Assembly (NCBI RefSeq): GCF_964340395.1
Contig: NC_135570.1
Coordinates: forward strand, 5,602,322-5,666,321
DNA from: Glandiceps talaboti
Taxonomy: Eukaryota; Hemichordata; Enteropneusta; Spengelidae
Reading direction: 5' to 3'
Length of the DNA stretch: 64,000 nucleotides
Shown here: positions 22,266 to 33,912 of the stretch, piece after piece
Layout: the number at the start of each line of letters is the position of its first letter
Numbering within the stretch: position 1 is the first letter of the stretch
Translations under genes and position numbers: made by a program
The notes under the pieces: generated by a model
Seen by the model: the letters and a program-made list of their open reading frames with translations, nothing else
Told to the model about the DNA's origin: nothing
The model's database searches: none

Positions 22266-25200
22266 AAGACACGAGACAGACAGACAGACATGTGTATCTT
22301 GATCACTATCCCTAAAACGATGCCCTCTGTTTGTATTTCACAACTATCAAAACTAAATTACAACTAATGTATTATTTGTGAACAAAAATCCCTGGGAATG
22401 GCGATGTGATAGACTCATGAAAACTTTGATGTGGGACTCTGATGGCAACTGTAGACAATCAAACACCTCACAAAAGGTTACAGGTCTGAATATGTTTTTA
22501 AGTCCAGTGGTCATTCAGGATGAATGTCAAGATGAAGTGTTTTTTTCTTTCTCAACAAACACAATGTATCAAATCATGACCACTATGTAAGGTCTTAGAG
22601 ATGATTCCATTATTTCACTCAATATGGAGGGAGGGCGTGTGGAATCAATGTGAATGCTAAACATTTTTGCACTTCCAATCACATTTTAAAATCTTTCACA
22701 TCTTCATTGACAACAAGTTCTGTACTTATTACTGAAATATTGATAAGTTGATGGACAACGGACAGTGGCGAGGATCAACCTAACCCTTAAAGCTCCACTC
22801 AGCCGATACTCACAGCGAAGCTAAGGGAGTTGATTACTTACATGATTGCCTTGTAGCCTTCTTCCAACCTAGTTTGATGTTTGACTAATTGATGACAGAA
22901 ATATACACGATGTCTATAAATACTTCTTAGCTGAGAATATGGAACTTGAAGACTGGAATCTGAAAGACAACACGCCAGTAGATAGTAAACATACATTGTA
23001 TATTGTATCAAGTCATTGTAAACATTCTGGTTAGAGAAAGCTTCTTAATTGCTCAATGAAAGTTGAGTCACAGTGAACGCTGCTAGAGCTGGTGAAAACT
23101 CCCTGAGTTCTTAATCCATCGGGCAGGCAGGCAGGTGGGTGGGTGGGCGGGTGGGACACTGCAGTAACAGTGTTAGAATTATGGCAGTGTGATTGGAAGT
23201 GGATACTCAGTCTAACAGGGAAATATGCTCAGAAAACAGCCTACTACACTGATCTCCATTAGCGCCATCATACAGGCAAAGTCTGGTACTTTTGTTTTTT
23301 TTGTGTACTAGGGACTAAGGGAGTAATACTGTCATATGGCAGTTCAGAAAACATTATGCAAATAGCACTGCTGACTTACCAATTCCCTGGATTACTGGTG
23401 GTGTTATTCTATGGATCAGGTCTGAGGCATTCCATTCACTGACTTCGTGTGATGTAGCAAACACTGATACAAACAAGTCTTGTGGACCCTACAAGATGAA
23501 ATATGCCATATTCTCATTTACTAGAAAAATGAAAGATTGCATAGTAGTTTGGCCACAGGGGGTGCTATTCCAAAGCACTTTTCATCATGAAGTATTGGCC
23601 AGAATCATTCTGTATTACAGATTGTATGATACGTAGTGTCACTCCGCCCTAACTGATGTGTGAGGGCGCACCGCCACGGCCTACCTTACAGACTCTCAGT
23701 ATTGCAGTATAATTTTAAGTTGACATTCACATTTCATGACATTGAAAAAGTGTTTCCTGATTGAATCATATACAAGTGGTATTTGACTCTTAGCAAAGTC
23801 CAATTCAAACAATCAATGCCAAGTATGGTATCTGATAACAGGAGGTCATAAAATAGATGTCTTGTGTTCAATCTCAGTCTAAGGTTCAATCCCTTGTATT
23901 TGCAACATTGTCTATAAAAATAGTGTTTCTAGTAAGGTCAACTTCACTCAGTCTAGATATTGGCATGTTGTGTTTTATGACCTCCTATTATCAGATCGAT
24001 ACCACACTTGGCATTGATTGTTTGAATTGAACTTTACAAAGAGTGAGTACGTATGTCATAACACCACTAGTGCACACACTAGCTCCAGTGCAGGTAATCA
24101 CCAGTACGTATGTCATAACACCACTAGTGTGTGCACACTAGCACCAGTGCATGTAATCACCAATACGTATGTCATAATACCACTAGTGTGCACACACACT
24201 AGCGCAGGTGCAGGTAATCACCAGTACATGTGTCATAACACCACTAGTGTGCGCACACTAACACCAGTGCAGGTAATCACCAGTACGTATGTCATAACAC
24301 CACTAGTGTGCGCATACTAGTGCAAGTGCAGGTAATCACTAGTACGTATGTCATAACACCACTAGTGTGCGCACACTAGCTGAAGTGCAGGTAACCACCA
24401 GTACGTATGTCACAATACCACTAGTGTGCGCACACTAGCATACTTGTTTATATACATGAGTCTTATCAATTGACTTTATCTTCAAAATCAAAGTTGTGTC
24501 TAGTCCTTTCACATTGGTCATTTGAATTTCATTGTGTCTTGAAAATCAAAGTTGTGTCTATTCCTTTCACACTGGTCATTTGAATTTCATTGTGTCTTGA
24601 AAATCAAAGTTGTGTCTATTCCTTTCACACTGGTCATTTGAATTTCATTGTATCTATTTTGACTGTACTTACTGGTTTGGAAGAACACTTCTTAATCCAG
24701 TTACTTTCTTCAGGAGAGCTGCCATTGGGTAAAAGTAACAACTGATCATTGGCTGTTATCCCACAATGCTTTGCCACTTCCTCCTGTAATTTGCATAGAT
24801 TATCTACATCGCCCAGCATTGGATAGGACAAAAATTTGTTGTCATGGATACTGTAAATATTGACTATCTGAATAAGAAAGAAATGGATGAAATGTAAAAA
24901 TAAATGTAAAATGTAAAATCTGTGAAGTAGTTATAAAATAAATATACAGTACATTGCAGATTAGGCCTAGAAAAAAAAAATTGTTTGGTTCCGGTTACCT
25001 GACCCCACCTAGTTCTTCACACCAACCCTAAACATATTTTTTTTCAGCCAACCCAAAACATGTTTTTCTTTTAAGAAATATTGCTAAATACTTAAAACTA
25101 GAGTTAACAAGAAATACTCCCTACTACTTCAACATAGTAATTCACATTTTTTATGACAAATAGCCCCCCCCCCCCCCCACAGACTACTTAGTTTTTTGAT

Positions 25201-28200
25201 GCTGTATACTGACCTTGACTTCCAAGATATCATCCAAGGCACTGAAACAATGGATTCTATTGTCTTCTTGCAATGGACCACCACGTAAAAGAGGTTCTAG
25301 AAGTAACATCCACATCAACCACCTCTCCATGTTAATCTTCATATATCTATAAATAGCAATGACCTTTGACATGTATCAGGTGACCAAAACAATAGCATGA
25401 TTTTTGATGAAGACCAACCTGGCCACAATAATTTGTCCACATGGCATCGATCAGAGTGGCTTTTTGTGTCTGAATTTCAGAATGTCTGATGTACTCATTC
25501 TAACCAGACTGGACTGTGTCACTTTCAGTGTAGCCTTTTACATTGCGATCTGTGGTTTCATTTTGATGTCTTGATACCCACTTGTCACAATTTCTGGTTA
25601 CATTTTGTCTAAAATGAAATAAACATTTAAATGTACTGCAGCTCAACGCATACTAGGTCCTGCAAATATTTTGATGTCTACATTTGATGTCTGCATTGTT
25701 GCACATTAGTTCATTTCATTCAGACAAAATGTAGCAAGAAACTGTATCCATTCAATCTTGCTATCTGAAAGTGTAATATGTGCTGTTTTGTGTTGGTGTT
25801 TATATAAATGTGTGGGTGTGTCAAACAAGACCAGTGAACACTGACATGCAAGAGGCTGTAACTTTAAAAATGAAAATGAACAGGAAATGTGAAACTTACT
25901 CTGAAAGATTATTTGGAGCTGGAAGTTCATTAGAATATTCAAGACCTCCTAAGGGTAAAGAAAACAAACAGTCAATGGACATGTACACAGTACAGCCTAA
26001 GAGATGATTGGACAATGCCACACAAGCTCAATAAGTGAACTTCCTTCATTTAGGGAGAGAGGGGATCTGGTGTCAATATGATTGCTGAACTTCATTTCCG
26101 TACTTCTAACCAAATTTCAAAAAATGTTCACACCTTCAGTGATAACAGGTTTTGTATTTACTACTGAGATGTTGATAAGTTGACTAAAATTTACTTCTAA
26201 TGTGAGATACAGTGTTGGGTTTTTGGTAGTATTTTATGTGTTTACTATAATGTTTTTACATTACATCGATTGTAGTGATGTGACTGCTACAATTTTAATC
26301 ATGGTTTACATCATATACAAACGTGTTGATGTCACACTTATGAATGTTTGTGTAGTGGGAGAGGGAGGGGGTTTTTGTTCTAAACAAACAAAATTTGTTA
26401 ATTGAGCTTGTGTGACATTGTGTGATCATCCCTAAATGTACCTGAACTGTATTAGAACTGTTAGTACATACATACACAATGATAATTCACATACATATGA
26501 CATACTTGTTCAAATATGAAATATTACCTACCTGCAGGTTTCTTGATAGCACATATATGGTCAGATTGCTTTTTGCTAACAATACTCAGCCTACAAAGAT
26601 AACAAACAAACTGTCACTGGTCATATATAATAACCTATATAATAATGGCATTGCTGCTGAATATTAAGTACAAAATCAATTTCTAAATGATAGCAAAATA
26701 ACAATATATGTTTTGTACAGGTCATCCACTCACTATTACCTTAATTACGTTTATCATAAGCTACAACTGTCTTACACATCATACTGGTAGTAAGTACTTA
26801 CCATTCAGTATAGGACAGTGGTAAGTACTTACCAATAAGTATAGGACAGTGGTAAGTACTTATCAATCAGTATAGGACAGTGGTAAGTACTTATCAATCA
26901 GTATAGGACAGTGGTAAGTACTTATCATTCAGTATTGGACAGTGGTAAGTACTTATCAATCAGTATAGGACAGTGGTAAGTACTTACCAATAAGTATAGG
27001 ACAGTGGTAAATACTTATCAATAAGTATAGGACAGTGGTAAGTACTTACCAATCAGTATAGGACAGTGGTAAGTACTTATCAATAAGTATAGGACAGTGG
27101 TAAGTACTTACCAATAAGTATAGGACAGTGGTAAGTACTTACCAATAAGTATAGGACAGTGGTAAGTACTTATCAATCAGTATAGGACAGTGGTAAGTAC
27201 TTACCAATCAGTATAGGACAGTGGTAAGTACTTATCAAGCAGTATAGGACAGTGGTAAGTACTTATCAATCAGTATAGGACAGTGGTAAGTACTTACCAA
27301 TAAGTATAGGACAGTGGTAAATACTTATCAATCAGTATAGGATAGAGGTAAGTACTTACATATCAGTACAGGATGGTGTAAGTCACTTACCAACCACCAC
27401 AGGATGGTGTATGTCACTTACCAATCAGCACAGGATGGTGGAAGTCACTTACCAATCAGTATAGGATGGTGGAAGTCACTTACCAATCAGCATAGGATGG
27501 TGGAAGTCACTTACCAATCAGCATAGGATGGTGTAAGTCACTTACCAATCAGTATAGGATGGTGTATGTCACTTACCAATCAGTATAGGATGGTGTATGT
27601 CACTTACCAATCAGTATAGGATGGTGTATGTCACTTACCAATCAGTATAGGATGGTGGAAGTCACTTACCAATCAATATAGGATGGTGTAAGTCACTTAC
27701 CAATCAGTATAGGATGGTGGAAGTCACTTACCAATCAGTATAGGATGGTGTATGTCACTTACCAATCAGTATAGGATGGTGTATGTCACTTACCAATCAG
27801 TATAGGATGGTGTATGTCACTTACCAATCAGTATAGGATGGTGGAAGTCACTTACCAATCAATATAGGATGGTGTAAGTCACTTACCAATCAGTATAGGA
27901 TGGTGGAAGTCACTTACCAATCAGCATAGGATGGTGGAAGTCACTTACCAATCAGCATATGATGGTGGAAGTCACTTACCAATCAGTATAGGATGGTGTA
28001 AGTCACTTACCAATCAGTATAGGATGGTGGAAGTCACTTACCAATCAGTATAGGATGGTGGAAGTCACTTACCAATCAGCATAGGATGGTGGAAGTCACT
28101 TACCAATCAGTATAGGATGGTGGAAGTCACTTACCAATCAGCATAGGATGGTGGAAGTCACTTACCAATCAGTATAAGATGGTGGAAGTCACTTACCAAT

Positions 28201-31200
28201 CAGTATAGGATGGCGAAAGGAGTGCAAATGGTCTGTGACCCGCAATAGCTTCAAACACAACGGTGCCAAATGACCAATAGTCCACAGCATGGGAATACTC
28301 CTTCTTGCCATGCATTTCAGGAGCCTGATAGTTTCAAAGAAAAAAAATACACAAAATTAACAGTTAAGCTATCCATGTATATCTAAGTATACCTAAACAG
28401 GTGACAAGGGTGCCAAATCCTTTTTCATAATTTCTGAATACCCCCCTCAATAAATGTGAGGAGGGTGGATAAGGATAATGGTGTAATCATATGGTGCAAA
28501 CATTGAATGATCCATACATAGATTTAGACTAATATTTGTATAACATGTTATTGTCATGTGAACAAATGTTTCTTTCTTTATGTATTTATTTATTTATTTT
28601 GCAATAAGTTGGCCACATAGGACACATTAATAAATAAAATATAACATACAACATATATATCATGGAAAATATATATCACTTTATTTATTATTCAAAAAAA
28701 AATTTTGGCTGGGAATTGTAATTCTTATAACATGTCAAGTGAACATTTATATCAGTGATGGGAAATGTACATAAATTTTGTAATTATGATTTTTTTTCCT
28801 GATAGCCTGTTTTCCATAGTAGTATTGACAGTAGAGAGACTGAATATGATGACACGACTTACCAAGTACTGAATAGTTCCTACAAGTTCTCTTGATTCAG
28901 GATCTTCATCCCATCTGACTGCATAACCAAAGTCTGTTAGTTTATAGACCACCTGGCATGGCGTAAATAAAAACATTTTATAAGTTTCATCATTGAAGAC
29001 ATATACCCCGGTATATTAAGGTCAAAAAAAAAAAATAATGTTCCGGTAAACTGACCAAACCCTAGTTTTTTTACTGCCGACCATAAACTTTTTTTTAGGT
29101 AGTAAATTCAAGAAAATTATCGAAAATCAAAAATGTTTGCAAAGTTGCGCAAGAAAATTAGTGAGATTTGAAGATGTCATCGCCTCATGTGATCAAAACA
29201 ACATTGTGGAAGACAGCATACCACGTGATGTCTTCTTGTATTATACATAAAGTGCGATCACATCAATGATTTAAAAAAAAAAAAATCCTACATACCCATC
29301 CTATTTTGAAACTGGGCATTATCGGAACCACACAATTTTCTTATTTGGCCTAATATGTATGATGCTTTGATTCTATTTTATGTTATATGTATTCACAATC
29401 TATTGTAATATATTAATTCTGAAATGCTAAAAGCATGTACTGAGAGAGATACATCTACCCCCATGTAAGCTAGTTGAAATATAAGTTATAAAACACACTC
29501 ATGTATATGATGCAGTTTTCTTCATGCAACAGGATAAAACTCATGGCAAAAGGTTCTTGTTCTTCTTGTCACTCTTTCTATTATACCCTTTTATAATTTG
29601 TATTTGTCATCGTGATGAGAACCCTTATGCTGTTCATATTTCTCTAACTGAAATGAGACCCCTATGTCATTCATATTTCTCTTGCTTTCAGAATACTAGT
29701 AGTACACCAAAAATACCCCCAAAAATGTGCTAAAAATAGAAAAATGACTCGTATCAATTTGGCATGTACAAATCTGAGTAGCCATACACCAATGAATATG
29801 CACACAAAACATCAAAGCAACCCATGCGATGGTTTCAGAGAAGATGAAAATAGAAAGAAGTTGATGGACAGACTCAGCTTTCGCTGACAGTGGAGCTTAT
29901 AATTGTAGATTAAATTTTGACGGAAAAATAAAATTTTAGGATCTCTACGTATTTACAGATAAGATTATTTTTAAACACCTCTGCTTGTTAACTATTCTCA
30001 CCTTCAAGTTGTCTTTATAGTGTAGTGTAATATTTTCAGGTTTGATATCGCGATGCATGATTCTCTTGTTATGTAAATGTTCAATGGCAGCCGCCAGCTG
30101 CTTCACTAACTCTCGAACATCGTATTCCTGTAATCCGCAACAATTTTCTGGACGTCTTAGAACCTGCATGAACACATTTTAGACATGGCTGTGATGAGTA
30201 TCAGAATTGATCAATATTTACAGAGAAGCTGTTCATCAAGAAATGTACTTTCTACCATATTGTCCAGTCTGTCTGCTGTATTTGATGCCTGCTTAATACA
30301 ATGTTAGTTCACTTTTGTTTTGAAATGCTAGTATAGATGGTGTGCAAGATGGTTTCCAGTATGATTTACAGAAAAAAATGAGTGTTCAATTACAAATTAT
30401 GAAGACAATATGTCAACTTTTACGAGTGTCAACTTTTACACTCGTAAAATACAAACATACAATCATGTAATGTTAGAATAACAAACATACAAATACACAC
30501 TTGAGGAAATATACAATGTACACACGTACATGTACAAATCCACAAACACATACACAGTGACTCCCACACCCCAACACACACTGGTACACAAAACAAATAC
30601 AAACATACAGGAATTTTTTGTACATACATAAAGATTTTTCTTTATTATTAAAAGACATTTAGACTACAGTTTAAAAATATACATATCTCCATTATAAATA
30701 CTACAAGAGAACCCCATGACACATGAGTACAAGTGTGGCGTACATTGTACGAGGGGTATTTGCAGGAGTGCTTGTAGTGATCTTTGCAGTCTTACTTTCA
30801 TGAATGCACTGTATTGTATTCCTGAGGCATATTCTACTATCATGACTATGTCCCTTTCACGTTCTTGCTGAAATCAGACCGTGGATGAACAGAGCCTGGG
30901 AAAGTAAACAAATGAATTGGATTAATAACACTTGGCTCAGCATGTTGGAACAGCAGAAACTTGTATCCACACACCGTGGTTTGATAAGAACAGTTTTGTG
31001 ACCTCTTAATGTGTACATGAAATGCCAGGGGAACTTCACATTTGTTTGTGAACATGTCTTATGTAAAAAGGCCATAAAACTGTTGTTATCAAATGATGAA
31101 ATGTAACAAGTCTCTGCTGTTCCAACATGCTGTGCCAAGTGTTATTAATCTAATTCAGTTGTTTATTTTCCATGTTTGTAACAGGTTCTGTCCATCCACG

Positions 31201-33878
31201 GTCTGATGTCAGCAGTTGTATCTTCACTTGGAGTACACTCTGATACATTTATTACCATAATCTGCCACAATGACCAGATGGTCATCATCAGATATGCAAA
31301 TTCCAGTGGGGCTTTCAAGACCATCTGTTAGACTACTAACAAGACAGCTAAGGAAAACACCATTGGCATTGTATTTATTGACACATTTGCTCTGATAATC
31401 ACTGACATAAACACACCCATCTTTCCCAACTGCCAGGTCTTCTGGGTCTTCAAACTCTCCAAACTGATACAGAAAATTACCATCTGACCTAAAGACAGAC
31501 ATCTTACTAAGCAATCGACAAGCCACATAAACAAGGCCAGCATTGCTAATAGCAATACATGCTGGTGTTCTGGAAAATTCTCCATTTTCATTTCCTTTAT
31601 GACCAAAAGACATTACTGACTCTCCATCTAAGGTATAAATTCTAACACAGAAAGACTTACTGTCAACAACATACAATTTACCATTAAGCTGATTAAATGC
31701 AATACCGACGACAGAATTCAGTTCACCTTTCCCGATAACTCGGATTAATTTCCCATTTTCGTCACAGACAATGACTTGGTTATTTCCACTGTCTGTGACA
31801 AAAATGTTGCCATCAACGACAACTGCATATTGTGGAGAAAATGGTTTCTCCGAGCCAGTGAAGTGAACTCTCCGTAGGTACTGTCCTTGTAAGGTAAATA
31901 TCTGTAACCTGTTGTTGGCAGAATCACAGACTAAAAGATGGCGTTGTGATGTGAGGGTTACCCCATAGGGACCATTCAGTTGCCCGTCCCCACTCCCTCC
32001 TGCACCAAACTTATACATTAACCCTGCTGGTGCAGTTACTTGAAATGTCATTGGTGACCCTTCCACTTGTACATTGTCTACTGTCACAGAAAGTCTATAT
32101 GTCCCTGTTAATGTACAAGAAAGTTGGAGACGAGCTGTACCGTTAGCCTTCTTTGTCACTTTCACATCTTCTTTAACATTATCAGGTGCCATCAATACAG
32201 CTTTTACATCTTTCGCCGCGACTCTTAATTCTGTCGGAGACTTAGGACGTAAAGTAGCCAGCACTATTTCATTGCTTTTGGCTGATAGCGGAACATCTTC
32301 TAACACATACACACATCTCTTGTCTGTAACCTTTCCCATGAATTTTGCATCAATTATTTTCGATGAAGGTTTGACTTGAAGATAGCCACTTTCTATCGGT
32401 GCAGGGTTTGTGTCAGTTTTCAGGAGACTTTGTATTTGTGTTGTCATGGCTGTCTTTGATGCCATGAGTTGTGTTGGTGAACCACAATGCATAAAGTTAG
32501 TAGCATACTCTTCTACTGCATAGATATCACTATCTAAACACTCCATTTCTTTGCGTTGTGCATTTAGGTTGGTTTTCTGTCGGTTGTACATGTCTGTCAA
32601 TTCTTCCTGAAGAGTTTGACCAGCTGCTTTGACTCTTTGTGTAATCTTGTCTATGTGTCCTTTCAGTTTCTTGTTCTCATTCCTATAGTTACTTTCTAGC
32701 TTCTCTGACGTCTCCTGTATTTTAGTCACACTTATCTTAAGTTCTTGGCATTTTGTTTTCAGCTTCTCCACCATTTCTCCCAACTCCTTTACAAAGTCAT
32801 CAGCAGAGTCCTTCAGATATCTATGCTTGTGTTCATAATGCCCAACCATTCCACACTCTGAACAGATTGTTTCCTGGCAGGTATCACAGTACAGTTTTAA
32901 TTCAATGGTTGGGTGACTGCCACAATACATGGGCCCCTGAACAGAAGTGGGGTCCTTGACCTTTGACCTCTCATAATCAACTGGTGTCATGAGGCGATGG
33001 CTGCGAGTCAAAGGAATTTGTCTGTGAGCACGAACACAGTTTTCACAAATAGCCACAGGACAGTCAGTACATACTTTAACAATAACTCCAACTTTGCATG
33101 CTTCACATGTCTGTGCTCCACTTACAGTGTCACTTTTCTTGTTGTCTACTAACACACTCAGGAAGTTGTCTGTAGTAAAATTGGATACACCGCCCTCGAG
33201 TAGTTCATGTGATCTCCGGCACAGTGGACAGATGAGTTTTTGACCACCATTTTTGTCAGCCAACTGGGCTAAACACCCTTCACAGAAAATGTGAAGACAA
33301 GGCAGAATCTTTGGAACTTTGTAAAACTCTGAACAGATTCCACAGAGCAGAAAATTATCATCAATATCAGCTATTATATCGGTACTCAGTGAATGCTGGT
33401 ATGACGCCATTGTAGCTAGCTAGCCATTGATGTCAATGTCTAAAAAAGGCCACCTAACTTGTGAACTGGAACTAGACTTTGGATATTCACATGCAGAAAA
33501 CAAGTAAATGATATTTTTGTAATAATAACCATGTTTACAAGTTTAATAAAATAGTTCCAACGGTACTGTAGCACAACTGTAGATTGATGATGTAATTTTA
33601 CTAGACACCCAAAGTAACATCCCCACCATATATTGTACAGTCATGTATTATTGTATATCACAATAATCTGCCCAGCCGTTTTTGAGCTTAAGTTGTTCAC
33701 ACACAGACACACAGACACACACATACACACAGACACACACACACACACACAAACACATACACAGATAGAGTCAGGCAGACACACAGACACGTGTATGCAC
33801 ATGGCACACACATACACACATACACAGATAGACAGTCGACAGATACACAGACAGACACGCGTGTATGCACATGGCACA

Positions 33879-33912
<34 letters not shown>

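Noticed and set aside
25500-25622. Possible extra IKK exon on the minus strand (an AG acceptor then ~34 open codons and a stop)
   Set aside because: The flanking exons 25900-25948 and 25214-25346 already join in phase and match the IKK family across the junction. The segment matches nothing and adjoins a dispersed repeat.
26788-28196. CRISPR-like regular 31-bp array
   Set aside because: Units are contiguous tandem copies with no unique spacers, inside an intron of an animal gene.
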